DNA from: Paraperibacillus esterisolvens
GTDB taxonomy: Bacteria > Bacillota > Bacilli > Bacillales > DSM-1321
Assembly (NCBI RefSeq): GCF_046237625.1
Contig: NZ_CP143545.1
Span: 3,534,001-3,598,000 of the forward strand
Length of the DNA stretch: 64,000 nt
Reading direction: 5' to 3'
Shown here in pieces: positions 39,468-49,127 of the stretch; positions within the stretch are counted from its first letter, which is position 1, and each line of letters begins with the position of its first letter. The notes below the pieces were generated by a model. That model worked only from the letters and a program-made list of their open reading frames with translations, did no database searches and was not told the origin of the DNA. The position numbers were made by a program, and so were the translations under genes.

Positions 39468-41648
39468 TTATTGTTTTACAGCAAACTTTGCTTTTGCTTC
39501 AATACGGCGGCGGTGCAAGATAGGCTCAGTATAGCCGCTAGGCTGACTATAGCCTTCAAACACTAAGTCGCAGGCTGCCTGGAATGCGACTGACTCGTCA
39601 AAATTCGCGGACATTGGGCGGTATGCAGGGTCTGCAGCATTTTGTTCATCTACTACTTTGGCCATGCGCTGAAGCGTTTCAAGTACCTGCTCCTTTGTTA
39701 TAATTCCATGGTGCAGCCAGTTTGCCATATGCTGGCTCGAGATTCTAAGTGTAGCACGGTCTTCCATGAGGCCAACATCGCTAATATCAGGTACCTTTGA
39801 ACATCCAACACCCTGTTCAACCCAGCGGACTACATAACCCAGCATGGTTTGAGCATTGTTATCGATTTCTTCCTGGATTTCCTTGGCGCTCCATTCCGGG
39901 TTTTTCGCCACTGGATATTGTAATAAATCATCTGTCAGGTCGTTAGATTGACTGATTATTTCTTTTTGGACCTGTTTAACATCCACCTCATGATAGTGAA
40001 GAGCATGCAGCGTAGCGGCAGTAGGCGACGGAACCCATGCTGTGGTTGCTCCAGTTTTAACATGAGCAATCTTTTGTTTTAGCATATCTTCCATTAAATC
40101 AGGCATTGCCCACATGCCTTTTCCAATTTGGGCCCGCCCCTGAAATCCGCTTGCAAGGCCTGTAATAACATTTGATTGTTCATAAGCCTGCAGCCAGGTG
40201 GACCCTTTCATATCGTTTTTGCGGATCATTGGCCCTGCTTCCATAGACGTATGGATTTCGTCACCAGTACGATCCAGGAATCCAGTATTGATGAACACGA
40301 CCCTTTCCTTTACCTGGCTGATACAAGCCTTCAGGTTTAAGGATGTGCGGCGCTCTTCATCCATTACCCCTATTTTTAGAGTATTTCTTTTTAGTCCCAG
40401 TAAATCTTCCACTCGATTAAACAGCTCGTTCGCAAACGCAACCTCTTTTGATCCATGCATTTTTGGTTTAACAATATATATCGAGCCTTCAGACGTGTTT
40501 TGGTATGGCCCGTTACCTAAAAGAGTATGTTTTCCAATAAGGCTGGTGAGCACAGCATCCAAAATACCTTCCTGGATCTCCTCATTATTTTGATCCAGAA
40601 TCGCATTATTGGACATCAGGTGCCCTACATTACGTACGAATAAAACAGAGCGCCCTGACAGAGTAAACTGTTCTCCAGCTGTAGATGAATAAGTGCGGTC
40701 AGGATTTAGTTTCCTGGTGATTGTCTTATTTCCTTTTCTAAAGGCTGCCGATAAGTTCCCTTTCATTAATCCCAGCCAGTTTCGATAAACCAGCACCTTA
40801 TCCTCGGCGTCCACCGCAGTGACTGAATCTTCACAGTCCATGATCGTTGTCACGGCTGATTCAAGAAGGACGTCCTTTACGCCTGCTTTGTCCGTTTTTC
40901 CAATTGGAGACTTTCGGTCGATCTGGATTTCAAAATGAAGTCCGTTATTGTTAAATAGAACCGCACTCGGTTCGTTCGGCTGCCCTTGATAGCCCCTTAA
41001 TTTTGATTCATCTTCAAGACCTGTCACACTTCCATTGCTGAGTTCAATATTCAATGTGCCAGCTTCAATAGTATATTTCGCCGCTTCTTTATGGGAGCCT
41101 TCTTTTAATGGAATCGTCCGATCAAGGAAGTCTCTGGCAAACTCAATAACCTTTGCCCCCCGGACTGGATTGTAGCCTCCTTCGCGATGCGCTCCTTCTT
41201 CTTCACTAATTGCATCAGTGCCGTAAAGGGCATCGTACAGGCTTCCCCATCGGGCGTTGGCTGCATTGATTGCATATCGGGCATTATTAACCGGGACAAC
41301 CAATTGCGGGCCAGCCTGAGTAGCAATTTCAGCATCCACACCTTCTGTGGTGATTTTAAAATCTTCTACCTGAGGCTCAAGATATCCGATTTCCTTTAAA
41401 AATGTCTTATATTTGTCAAAGTTAAAGCTTTCATTGTTTTCACGATACCAGGCATTTATCTGGTTCTGAAGCTCTTCGCGATGTTCCAATAGCTCCTTAT
41501 TGATCGGTGTCAGATCATTGATCAGTTTTTCAAAGCCTGACCAGAATTGTTCACGGTCCACTTCACTTCCCGGCAAAGCTTCTGAATTGATAAATTCATA
41601 TAATTCTGAAGCAACTTGAAGATTACCAGCTTTTACATATACAGTCAT
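39468..41648 (-). CDS. glcB: Malate synthase G
   Basis: The protein has 726 residues, the normal length. It carries EGAHREGGYNPVRGAKVIEFARDFLD, LLESAVTTIMDCEDSVTAVDAEDKVLVYRNWLGLM, the catalytic Arg in LFVRNVGHLM, the acetyl-CoA and Mg2+ region GVMDEERRTSLNLKACI, and FINTGFLDRTGDEIHTSMEAGPM. It condenses glyoxylate with acetyl-CoA to malate and so uses the product of the adjacent glycolate oxidase. The malic enzyme that could take malate on to pyruvate lies next to it but is broken. Confidence 0.96.
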   Translation of the reverse strand: MTVYVKAGNLQVASELYEFINSEALPGSEVDREQFWSGFEKLINDLTPINKELLEHREELQNQINAWYRENNESFNFDKYKTFLKEIGYLEPQVEDFKITTEGVDAEIATQAGPQLVVPVNNARYAINAANARWGSLYDALYGTDAISEEEGAHREGGYNPVRGAKVIEFARDFLDRTIPLKEGSHKEAAKYTIEAGTLNIELSNGSVTGLEDESKLRGYQGQPNEPSAVLFNNNGLHFEIQIDRKSPIGKTDKAGVKDVLLESAVTTIMDCEDSVTAVDAEDKVLVYRNWLGLMKGNLSAAFRKGNKTITRKLNPDRTYSSTAGEQFTLSGRSVLFVRNVGHLMSNNAILDQNNEEIQEGILDAVLTSLIGKHTLLGNGPYQNTSEGSIYIVKPKMHGSKEVAFANELFNRVEDLLGLKRNTLKIGVMDEERRTSLNLKACISQVKERVVFINTGFLDRTGDEIHTSMEAGPMIRKNDMKGSTWLQAYEQSNVITGLASGFQGRAQIGKGMWAMPDLMEDMLKQKIAHVKTGATTAWVPSPTAATLHALHYHEVDVKQVQKEIISQSNDLTDDLLQYPVAKNPEWSAKEIQEEIDNNAQTMLGYVVRWVEQGVGCSKVPDISDVGLMEDRATLRISSQHMANWLHHGIITKEQVLETLQRMAKVVDEQNAADPAYRPMSANFDESVAFQAACDLVFEGYSQPSGYTEPILHRRRIEAKAKFAVKQ

Positions 41649-41958
41649 AGTAGTTTCCTCCTTGAAAATAAGTGTCTTGTGTAGATTCAGCTAGATAAAA
41701 CTATCAATCTGGTGAAAATGGGTTGAACGTTCTTTAAATTTGAAAAAGATCTTAGGTGTGTGTTCGTCTTTTGTATGCCATGATGACTGTTTGTTATTAC
41801 ACAACACTGTTCCAACAATTGTTTAAAAAAATGATAGCATTTTCTTAGAAGTTATTTCAACAATTTTCATAAAATTTCATCTACTTTTAAATGTGCAGGG
41901 GAAGGAACAGAAAGGAAAGAGAATCACTAGCCAACGCTGCCCGGTCCGTCCAATATTC
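41649..41958. other. Spacer between glcD and malate synthase
   Basis: About 310 A/T-rich bases hold no gene. An ACAATTGTTTAA block and a TGTTCCAACAATTGTTT stretch could be regulator sites upstream of malate synthase, but no clear palindrome recurs elsewhere. Confidence 0.4.
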
Positions 41959-43422
41959 TTATGATATGGCCGCTTCCTTTTCTTTTAAATCCCTTTTAAT
42001 CTCTACACAGCGGCCCGGCATTGGGAAAAGTTTTCCGGCATTTAACAGGTTATGCGGATTGAACACTTCACGTATATTAGTCTGGGCGATAATTTCTTCA
42101 TCAGTGAAGACGAAGCGCATTTCCTCCCTTTTCTCAATTCCGACTCCGTGCTCACCTGTTATCGTCCCTCCTACATCTGCGCATGCCCGGAGGCAGGCAC
42201 TCCCTGCAGCCAGGGCCTTTTCACTTTCTCCAGGAATCCTGGCATCAAAAAGGACAAGAGGGTGTAAGTTGCCATCACCGGCATGGAATATATTAGCTAT
42301 CCTTAAGCCATATTCTTGGCTGATCTGGTTTATTTTGTTCAGAACCTCAGGCAGCCTGCTTCGCGGAATCACGCCATCCTGCACTAAATAGTCCGGTGAA
42401 ATAGCTCCCATCGCACCAAATCCTGTTTTACGGTTTGCCCACCATCTCCCGCGTTCCTGCTCGTCCTGGGCAACCTTTACTTCCCGAACATTTCTGCAGT
42501 TGCATACATCCAATATTTGATTGATCTGTTCATCGATACCGGCTAAGATCCCATCCACCTCTATTAGAAGGACCGCCTCAATATCACGTGGATGCCCAAC
42601 GGGGAACGCAGCAGCCTCCACTCCCTCAATAGCTGTTTTGTCCATCATCTCAAGGGCCGCTGGCACAATTCCTGCAGATATAATATCAGAGACTGCCTGG
42701 CTCCCGTCTTCTACCTTATCAAAGTAGGCTAGAACAGTTTGTTTCGCTTCCGGATTCTTCAGGATACGTACAGTGATTTTCGTTACGATTCCCAATGTAC
42801 CTTCTGAGCCCGTCAGCAGTCCCAGCAAATCGTATCCAGGCGCATCAGGAATGCCATTGGCACCAATTTCAATGACTTCCCCATTTGGCAGCACCACCTC
42901 AAGCCCAAGAATATGATTGGTGGTTACACCATATTTAAGGCAGTGGGCCCCGCCGGCATTTTCGGCTACATTGCCGCCTATTGTACAGCAATACTGGCTT
43001 GAAGGATCGGGAGCATAGTAATAGCCTTTATCAGAAATCGAGTTTGTAAGTTTAAGATTGACAAATCCCGGCTGAACAACAGCACGCCTATTTTCCAAGT
43101 CGACGCTTAGAAGCTTTTTCATTCTGACGAGACTTATGATCACTTCCTGATTCAGCGGGATTGCACCTCCGCTCAAGCCAGTTCCTGCTCCACGGGCAAG
43201 GAACGGCAGGTGATGGTCAGAGCAGTATTTAACGAGTGCTGCCACTTCCTCTGTATTGTTTGGAAACACTACGGCTTTTGGCAAATGCCTGTGAAGCGTA
43301 AAACCATCGCTGTCATAAGCCAGCAAATCCTCCTTGTGATACAGAATCGAATCCGCTCCTCCTGCAATTTCCGCCAGCCTCTTTATATGAGGATCATTCG
43401 TTTTGATTTTTTTAGATGCCAT
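41959..43422 (-). CDS. glcD: Glycolate oxidase FAD subunit GlcD
   Basis: The protein has 487 residues. The FAD-binding type 4 domain shows AVVFPNNTEEVAALVKYC, PFLARGAGTGLSGGAIPL, VVQPGFVNLKLT, YYAPDPSSQYCCTIGGNVAENAGGAHCLKYG and GLLTGSEGTLGIVTKITV. The C-terminal region has the substrate-side NIFHAGDGNLHPL and the GGTITGEHGVGIEKREEM cluster. It oxidises glycolate (or a related 2-hydroxyacid) to glyoxylate. Its ATG shares an A with the glcF stop (TAATG), and GGAGGG lies 7 bases upstream. A longer frame to 43464 is rejected. Confidence 0.92.
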   Translation of the reverse strand: MASKKIKTNDPHIKRLAEIAGGADSILYHKEDLLAYDSDGFTLHRHLPKAVVFPNNTEEVAALVKYCSDHHLPFLARGAGTGLSGGAIPLNQEVIISLVRMKKLLSVDLENRRAVVQPGFVNLKLTNSISDKGYYYAPDPSSQYCCTIGGNVAENAGGAHCLKYGVTTNHILGLEVVLPNGEVIEIGANGIPDAPGYDLLGLLTGSEGTLGIVTKITVRILKNPEAKQTVLAYFDKVEDGSQAVSDIISAGIVPAALEMMDKTAIEGVEAAAFPVGHPRDIEAVLLIEVDGILAGIDEQINQILDVCNCRNVREVKVAQDEQERGRWWANRKTGFGAMGAISPDYLVQDGVIPRSRLPEVLNKINQISQEYGLRIANIFHAGDGNLHPLVLFDARIPGESEKALAAGSACLRACADVGGTITGEHGVGIEKREEMRFVFTDEEIIAQTNIREVFNPHNLLNAGKLFPMPGRCVEIKRDLKEKEAAIS

Positions 43423-44780
43423 TAATGTCCCTCCTTGAGAGAATCCTCTTTTTGATAAGCCCAATCCAGGAGCTGAATGGTATGAACGACTTTTTGATTT
43501 CTGCCATACTTCTTTACCCCCATTGCCATCTGCAGCATACAGCCCGGATTACCCATCGAAATCATTTCAACATCATCTGGAACATTCTCCATTTTACTTT
43601 CTAGAACAGCTCCGGACATTTCCGGATTCGTAATGTTATAGATTCCTGCACTGCCACAGCAGCGGTCGGCATTTGGCATATGAACCATTTCAACGCCTGG
43701 TATGCTAATAAGGAGATCTCGCGGTTCCTGGCGTACTCCCTGCCCATGCGCGAGGTGGCAGGCATCATGATATGTGATCCGTGTGTTCAATTCTGCCTTC
43801 GGTATTTCATATCCTGTATCGTAGATATATTTAGAGATATCCTCAACCTTGGCAGAAAATTCTTCAGCCCTGTCATGCCATTCTGGCTCTTCGCGGAATA
43901 ACTCAGCATATTCCTTCAGCATACAGCCGCAGCCGGCAGCATTCACTATAATTTTCTCGGCATTTTCAAACGCCTCGATATTCTGTTTTGCAAGCTTTCT
44001 TCCTGTTTCACGGTCACCAGCATGTACATGGAGGGCGCCGCAGCAGGTTTGGTTTTGAGGGATCACGACATCATTTCCATTCCGTGTTAAAACATTGATG
44101 GTGGATTGATTGATGTCACTGAACATGACGTCCATTACACAGCCTGTTAAGAATGCCACTTCTGCCTTTGCTTCCCCTTGTGCTTTAATGACCTTTTCCT
44201 TCTTATATTTCTTGCGTACAGGCTCTTGAATCTCGGGCATTATCGCTTCCATTTCAACTAAATGCTGAGGCATGATATTCATCAGTCCTGTTTTGCGGGC
44301 TGCCTTTTGCAATCCGCTCTTTTGATAGAACTTTAATAACCCTCCCAGTGCATTTAACCTATTTGGATGGGGAAACAGCCCTTCAAGAAATATTTTACTA
44401 ACTGCGCCTTTCACTCCTGTTAAGGGCATCGCCTGGCGAATTTGTCCACGTGCCTCTTCAATTAAGCCGCCGACATCGACATTAGCTGGACAGGCAGTGG
44501 TACAGGCACGGCAATCCAGGCAGGCAAAGACTGGATCCATGAATTGCTCATTCACTTGAAGCTTACCTTCTGCTACAGATTTGATAATATGGACACGCCC
44601 GCGGGGAGAATGCTGTTCCTGGCCGGTCAGTTCATAAGTCGGGCAAGATTCCAAGCACATGCCGCAGTGTACGCAATCCGCCCATTTGTTTTCATCAGGT
44701 GCATCTTTCCATAAATAGTTACTTAAGCCATTATTCGTACATGCCGGGTCTTGTTTTATATCAATTTCTCTTACACTCAC
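43422..44780 (-). CDS. glcF: Glycolate oxidase iron-sulfur subunit GlcF
   Basis: The protein has 452 residues. Two ferredoxin-like clusters are bound by CVHCGMCLESCPTY (about 36-49) and CLDCRACTTACPANV (about 87-101). Two CCG cysteine-rich domains follow with QTCCGALHVHAGD and DRCCGSAGIYNI, and HDACHLAHGQ before the second. It carries electrons from GlcD/GlcE to the respiratory chain. It lies between glcE (gap 2 bases) and glcD (one-base overlap). Confidence 0.92.
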   Translation of the reverse strand: MSVREIDIKQDPACTNNGLSNYLWKDAPDENKWADCVHCGMCLESCPTYELTGQEQHSPRGRVHIIKSVAEGKLQVNEQFMDPVFACLDCRACTTACPANVDVGGLIEEARGQIRQAMPLTGVKGAVSKIFLEGLFPHPNRLNALGGLLKFYQKSGLQKAARKTGLMNIMPQHLVEMEAIMPEIQEPVRKKYKKEKVIKAQGEAKAEVAFLTGCVMDVMFSDINQSTINVLTRNGNDVVIPQNQTCCGALHVHAGDRETGRKLAKQNIEAFENAEKIIVNAAGCGCMLKEYAELFREEPEWHDRAEEFSAKVEDISKYIYDTGYEIPKAELNTRITYHDACHLAHGQGVRQEPRDLLISIPGVEMVHMPNADRCCGSAGIYNITNPEMSGAVLESKMENVPDDVEMISMGNPGCMLQMAMGVKKYGRNQKVVHTIQLLDWAYQKEDSLKEGH

Positions 44781-44782
44781 TT

Positions 44783-46108
44783 TTAAATCCCCCCTACGAA
44801 TCTTTTATTGTTAAGCACCCTGTTCGGATCGATTTTTGTTTTTATACCTTCCAGCAGGAAGAAATGCGGCGGTTTTTCACCCCATACATCCAGCTTTTGC
44901 CTTAGTGAAAAAGAGAGATGCTTTAAAATGGCATACCCGCCCAAAGATTCAGCAAATTTTCTAATCTGCTTTATTGCCTGTAAGAGGTCTTCCTCACGCC
45001 CCTGCAGGTTTATCTGACAAATTCCATGACCCAGCCCGCCGTGCGCTTCTACTGTTAAAGTATTTGATTCATGCAGTATGCGGCTTTCTTGAATGACCTT
45101 CAGAACATCAAGGTTAACGACACCTATTTTCAAAGCTGCTTGTAGTTGATCACCCTCAGAAGAGGCCGCCCCATTTGGAGCAATTCTGTAAAATCTATCC
45201 CAAAAGGCTGTCGCTTCTTCATGCCGAAGCACCTCAACGCTTGAGTTAATCGGAAGAAAGCTTTTCACATACTCCTCCTGATAATAAACTGAGCTCTCAA
45301 CATCCTCAAAAGCAATTGCCAGGGTATACACATTTTGACCTGTTAACCTTTGTGATAAAGCAGGATTTAAAAGTTCAAGAGAAATGGGTTCCATCACCGA
45401 ATCCAAAAGCTTAATCGCAAATGACCGGATTTCATCAAGGCTTTCAATGGGGAATGCCAATAATACCAGACTTTCGTACTTTGGAAGCGGCCTAAGCTTT
45501 AGAGTCACTTCCGATAATATTCCAAGTGTTCCCATGGAGCCTATAAACAGTTTGTTCATATCATATCCAGCCACGTTTTTTACTACCTTGCCCCCTGCCC
45601 TGATTTTGCTGCCATCCGGGTAAACCAAGCGGAGCCCAATGACCACGTCTCTTGAAGAGCCGTAACCCATCCTTTTAGGGCCGCTTTCATTAGATGCGAC
45701 AATTCCGCCGATTGTTGAGTATTCCGGCCATACAGGGTCAAGCGAAATCCGCTGATTATGTAATGCCAGATAGTCTTGTATTACTTTATATGTAGTACCT
45801 GCTTTAACAGTTAGAGTCATATCGCCTGCAGTATGCTCAACAATGCCTGTATAGTTCGATAATGAAAGCAGGATATCAGCCGATTCAGTAAGACCGCCAA
45901 ACCCACGCTTGGTTCCTCCGCCGGCCACCGTTATTTTTTTCCCATTATCGTTTGCATATTTTAAAATATTTACTATTTCATCTTCCGTTTCTGGATAGAC
46001 AGCTATATGTCCGCCATTTCCAAGCGGGTGGCCTGTATTTTCACCCTCTATTATTCTTTCTTCGGGTAAAATAGACTTAAGGTCTGCAAGAAGATCTGCT
46101 GTAATCAA
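44783..46108 (-). CDS. glcE: Glycolate oxidase FAD-binding subunit GlcE
   Basis: The protein has 441 residues, a smaller FAD-binding type 4 protein: HIAVYPETEDEIVNILKYAN, KITVAGGGTKRGFGG, LTVKAGTTYKVIQDYL, STIGGIVASNESGPKRMGYGSSRD and GAGKVVKNVAGYDMNKLFIGSMGTLGILSEVTL-type motifs (AGYDMNKLFIGSMGTLGI). It partners GlcD and GlcF. I choose TTG at 46108, with GGGGGCG 5 bases upstream. The frame extends to an unsupported ATG at 46177. It is the first gene of glcE-glcF-glcD. Confidence 0.9.
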   Translation of the reverse strand: MITADLLADLKSILPEERIIEGENTGHPLGNGGHIAVYPETEDEIVNILKYANDNGKKITVAGGGTKRGFGGLTESADILLSLSNYTGIVEHTAGDMTLTVKAGTTYKVIQDYLALHNQRISLDPVWPEYSTIGGIVASNESGPKRMGYGSSRDVVIGLRLVYPDGSKIRAGGKVVKNVAGYDMNKLFIGSMGTLGILSEVTLKLRPLPKYESLVLLAFPIESLDEIRSFAIKLLDSVMEPISLELLNPALSQRLTGQNVYTLAIAFEDVESSVYYQEEYVKSFLPINSSVEVLRHEEATAFWDRFYRIAPNGAASSEGDQLQAALKIGVVNLDVLKVIQESRILHESNTLTVEAHGGLGHGICQINLQGREEDLLQAIKQIRKFAESLGGYAILKHLSFSLRQKLDVWGEKPPHFFLLEGIKTKIDPNRVLNNKRFVGGI

Positions 46109-46224
46109 AATAACGCCCCCTTTTGTTTGGTAATAACAAACGTCGTTTCCTATCTGATTTAAAAAAATACTTGGCAAATGGCGTATGTTATTGATTTTTT
46201 TGTTTTTTCTCCGTTAGACTCTTA

Positions 46225-46240
46225 AAGAATGCGCTTACAT
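46225..46240 (-). promoter_or_regulatory. cre-like CcpA site before glcE
   Basis: The minus strand ATGTAAGCGCATTCTT matches WTGNAARCGNWWWCAW with one mismatch. It lies 117-132 bases before the glcE start. Confidence 0.45.
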
Positions 46241-46708
46241 TTATTAAAACAGCCTGGTTTAAATTTTTCAACAAGTAAATTGAATTTTAAGATAATTTTA
46301 ATTAATTCCCCATTATTTCCATCTAATTTCCTATTAATATCCCTTCATCATTCGAATATAGACCAGTCCACGGCCCTGCTCACAAAAGTATTATCATCGA
46401 TTACCTAATGGAACCAGATCTCTATGCGTCTTCCTTATAATAAGCTTCATCGCTAGGAATCCGCTTAGAAGGCTGAGCCTGCAAATATATTGGAAAGGAA
46501 GTTGGAGAGAGAGCTGAATGTCTTATGTCATTTCTACTACAAAACAAATTACAAATGACTGAAAGAAAAGTTCAAAGAGAAATGGAGGCAAATCGCCTCT
46601 GATCTCCCCCCTCTTTCAAATGGTTTTCTTCTCTACCCCTGATGATTCCGAAACTTGCAAATTCAGAGGCAGGCTGATGACCCGCCACCAGCCTGGCCTG
46701 ACAAGGAT
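46241..46708. other. Spacer between glcE and the MDR gene
   Basis: No gene is supported in this stretch. There is a short GAGGC/GCCTC hairpin at 46586-46600 and a CAGGCTG/CAGCCTG hairpin near 46668-46695 just past the MDR stop. Neither has a T-run. Confidence 0.45.
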
Positions 46709-47713
46709 TTACCACTCATTAGTCAGCACAATTTTACCAACGGCCTCCCCGGACTCGAGGAACTCATGGGCTTTAGCTGCTTCATCAAATGTGAAACGTC
46801 TTGTTTCAATAAGCGGACGAAGCTTTCCTTCATCAACGATACGGGCAATCTGCTGCAGGATTTCGCCATGTTGCTTTCGCTCATTCTCATTAACGATCCG
46901 GAGCAGCATAAACACTACGTGTAAAGAGAGCCCTTTTGCATGCAATGGAGAAAGATCATGTGTCGACCTGGCTGCAATGGCCACGACTGTGCCATGCATC
47001 GCGGCTGCTTCAAATGAACGATTTAGATTATCACCACCGACTGTATCAAAAACAGTGTCAAAACCTTTTCCAGCCGTATATTTTTGAACATAATCCTGGA
47101 CAGGTTCCTCACGATAGTTAATACCTTTATCTGCACCCAGGCGTTTAGCGATATCCAATTTTTCCTGGGTCGATGCAGTCGTGTAAACTTTTGCCCCTGC
47201 CCATTTTGCCAGCTGGATGGCGATATGCCCGACTCCTCCGGCTGCACCGTGAATAAGCACTTTCTGTCCCTCTTTAAGCTGTGCCCGGTCAAATAATGCT
47301 TCCCACGCAGTTATTGCAACCAACGGAAGTGCAGCAGCTTCCTCCATGGTCAAATTTTTTGGTTTGTGTGCAAGCAGCCTGGCATCCGCTAGCATGAATT
47401 CTGCAAGCGCTCCACCCGTCCCTCTAAATCCTCCCGCACAGCCAAATACTTCATCCCCAGGATTAAACCCAGTTACACCATCGCCGACAGCGGCCACAAC
47501 ACCCGAAACATCGCCATGCAATACTGCCGGGAAATCCGGAGAAACCGCAGGCACAGCTCCACTGCGGACTTTTGTATCTACTGGATTGACGCTGGTGGCG
47601 CGGACTTCAATAAGTACATGTCCTGGCAGCACCTCCGGCTTTGAAACCTCTTTTAATTCAAATACGGAAGGCCCGCCAAATGATTCTATTATTTGTGCTT
47701 TCATTTCCAACAC
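46709..47713 (-). CDS. Zinc-independent MDR oxidoreductase (quinone reductase-like)
   Basis: The protein has 334 residues. The GroES-like N-half (HVLIEVRATSVNPVDTKVRSG, FPAVLHGDVSGVVAAVGDGV) lacks the catalytic zinc cysteine. The Rossmann half holds KVLIHGAAGGVGHIAIQLAKWAGAKVYTTAS (AxxGxxG NADPH loop) and FDTVFDTVGGDNLNRSFEAA. It is most like NADPH:quinone reductases and enal reductases. It follows the second glcF by 88 bases in the same direction and may be part of that unit. Confidence 0.88.
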   Translation of the reverse strand: MLEMKAQIIESFGGPSVFELKEVSKPEVLPGHVLIEVRATSVNPVDTKVRSGAVPAVSPDFPAVLHGDVSGVVAAVGDGVTGFNPGDEVFGCAGGFRGTGGALAEFMLADARLLAHKPKNLTMEEAAALPLVAITAWEALFDRAQLKEGQKVLIHGAAGGVGHIAIQLAKWAGAKVYTTASTQEKLDIAKRLGADKGINYREEPVQDYVQKYTAGKGFDTVFDTVGGDNLNRSFEAAAMHGTVVAIAARSTHDLSPLHAKGLSLHVVFMLLRIVNENERKQHGEILQQIARIVDEGKLRPLIETRRFTFDEAAKAHEFLESGEAVGKIVLTNEW

Positions 47714-47801
47714 TCCTTACCTTGAACTTTATAGTTTCTATATAACTAGGGTTTCGATTCCTGCATAGGCTTTTCATTTAAGCGCCTGTAAATTTAAATC
47801 T

Positions 47802-49127
47802 TTAATTCTTCACAGCCTCCAGCAGCAGATCTACTAAATGAACCCCCCTCATTTTTGCGGAAAGTGCTTCACGCTCGATACCAAGCTTCATTTGAAGCAG
47901 GCAGCCCGGGTTGGCTGTAACAATTGTGGATGCCCGTGTGGCCTTGGCATGCACCATCTTGGAATCAAGCAATCTCATCGACATTTCAGATTCAATGATA
48001 TTATAAATCCCAGCTGACCCGCAGCAGCGATCGGCCTGCAGCATTTCCTTAAATTCTACTCCCTTGATGGATTGAATGAGCAGTCTTGGAGCGGAAGCTG
48101 TTTTCATTACATTCCTAAGATGGCACGAATCCTGGTAGGTAATCACCTGCGGCGGCAGCTCCAAGCTGACCTTCTCATGGAAGCCTGTTGCAATCAAGAC
48201 TTCCGCAACATCCTTAATTTTTCCTTTAAAAGCAGCCGCGCGTTCATTCCATAGCGGATCATCCTTCAGCAGATAATCATAATCAACCAGGAACGCACCG
48301 CAGCCCCCAGCATTTGTAATGATAAAATCCACGTCCAAATCTTCAAATGCCTGTATATTCTTTTTCGCGAGCTCCTTGGCACTTTCCTTTTCGCCGCTAT
48401 GTCCATGAAGAGCTCCACAGCAGGACTGCCCCTTCGGGATAACGACTTCGCAGCCTGAAAGCTGCAGCAGTTTCATTGTGGCATTATTGGTTTCTAAGAA
48501 CACCGTATCCATCAAGCAGCCGCTGAAGAAAGCAACCCTGCCCGTTTGTTTTCCAACGGATGGCAAATATTCCGGACGGTTTTTCATTTCCTTCATCTTA
48601 GGGACCGCTGGAAGCACTTTTTCCATCGCAGCAAGGTTATCCGGTAACAGCTTTAAGATGCCGGTGTTTCTTGCCACCTTCTGTAAACCGGAGCGCTGAT
48701 AAAATCCAATCATGCCCGTAAGGCTCTGGATTCGATTCTGATGCGGGAATAACCCATTAAATACAGCCTTTCTTGCCACTTTTACCGGCAATGAGTGTTT
48801 TTTGTTCTGGTTGACAATGTCCCTTGCTTCTTCGAGCAGATGTCCATACTTCACACCTGACGGACAGACAGGTTCACATGCCCGGCAGCCCAGGCACAGG
48901 TCAAGTGACCTCTCAAAATCTTCATCCGGTTCGATCAGGCCGTCTACCACTGCTTTCATTAAGGCAATCCTTCCCCGCGGTGAGTGTGATTCCTGAAAAC
49001 CCGATTCAATATATGTCGGGCACGAAGGCAGGCAGAAGCCACATCTCATACAATTCAGCAATTCTTCCTGATCCATTCGCTCATAAAATTCCTTTTGTAT
49101 TTTCTGCTGTTGTACTTTTGTTGTCAT
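47802..49127 (-). CDS. Second GlcF-like iron-sulfur subunit
   Basis: The protein has 441 residues. The clusters are bound by CMRCGFCLPSCPTY (about 20-33) and CLGCRACEPVCPSG (about 72-85). Two CCG domains have QSCCGALHGHSG and DRCCGSAGIYNI. It is a paralogue of the GlcF at 43422-44780. It overlaps the following GlcD stop by 4 bases (ATGA). The pair may be a D-lactate or glycolate dehydrogenase. Confidence 0.9.
   Translation of the reverse strand: MTTKVQQQKIQKEFYERMDQEELLNCMRCGFCLPSCPTYIESGFQESHSPRGRIALMKAVVDGLIEPDEDFERSLDLCLGCRACEPVCPSGVKYGHLLEEARDIVNQNKKHSLPVKVARKAVFNGLFPHQNRIQSLTGMIGFYQRSGLQKVARNTGILKLLPDNLAAMEKVLPAVPKMKEMKNRPEYLPSVGKQTGRVAFFSGCLMDTVFLETNNATMKLLQLSGCEVVIPKGQSCCGALHGHSGEKESAKELAKKNIQAFEDLDVDFIITNAGGCGAFLVDYDYLLKDDPLWNERAAAFKGKIKDVAEVLIATGFHEKVSLELPPQVITYQDSCHLRNVMKTASAPRLLIQSIKGVEFKEMLQADRCCGSAGIYNIIESEMSMRLLDSKMVHAKATRASTIVTANPGCLLQMKLGIEREALSAKMRGVHLVDLLLEAVKN

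Noticed and set aside
46620..47087. 155-codon plus-strand frame antisense to the MDR gene
   Set aside because: It overlaps the MDR reading frame in antisense and shows no ribosome site or family motif.
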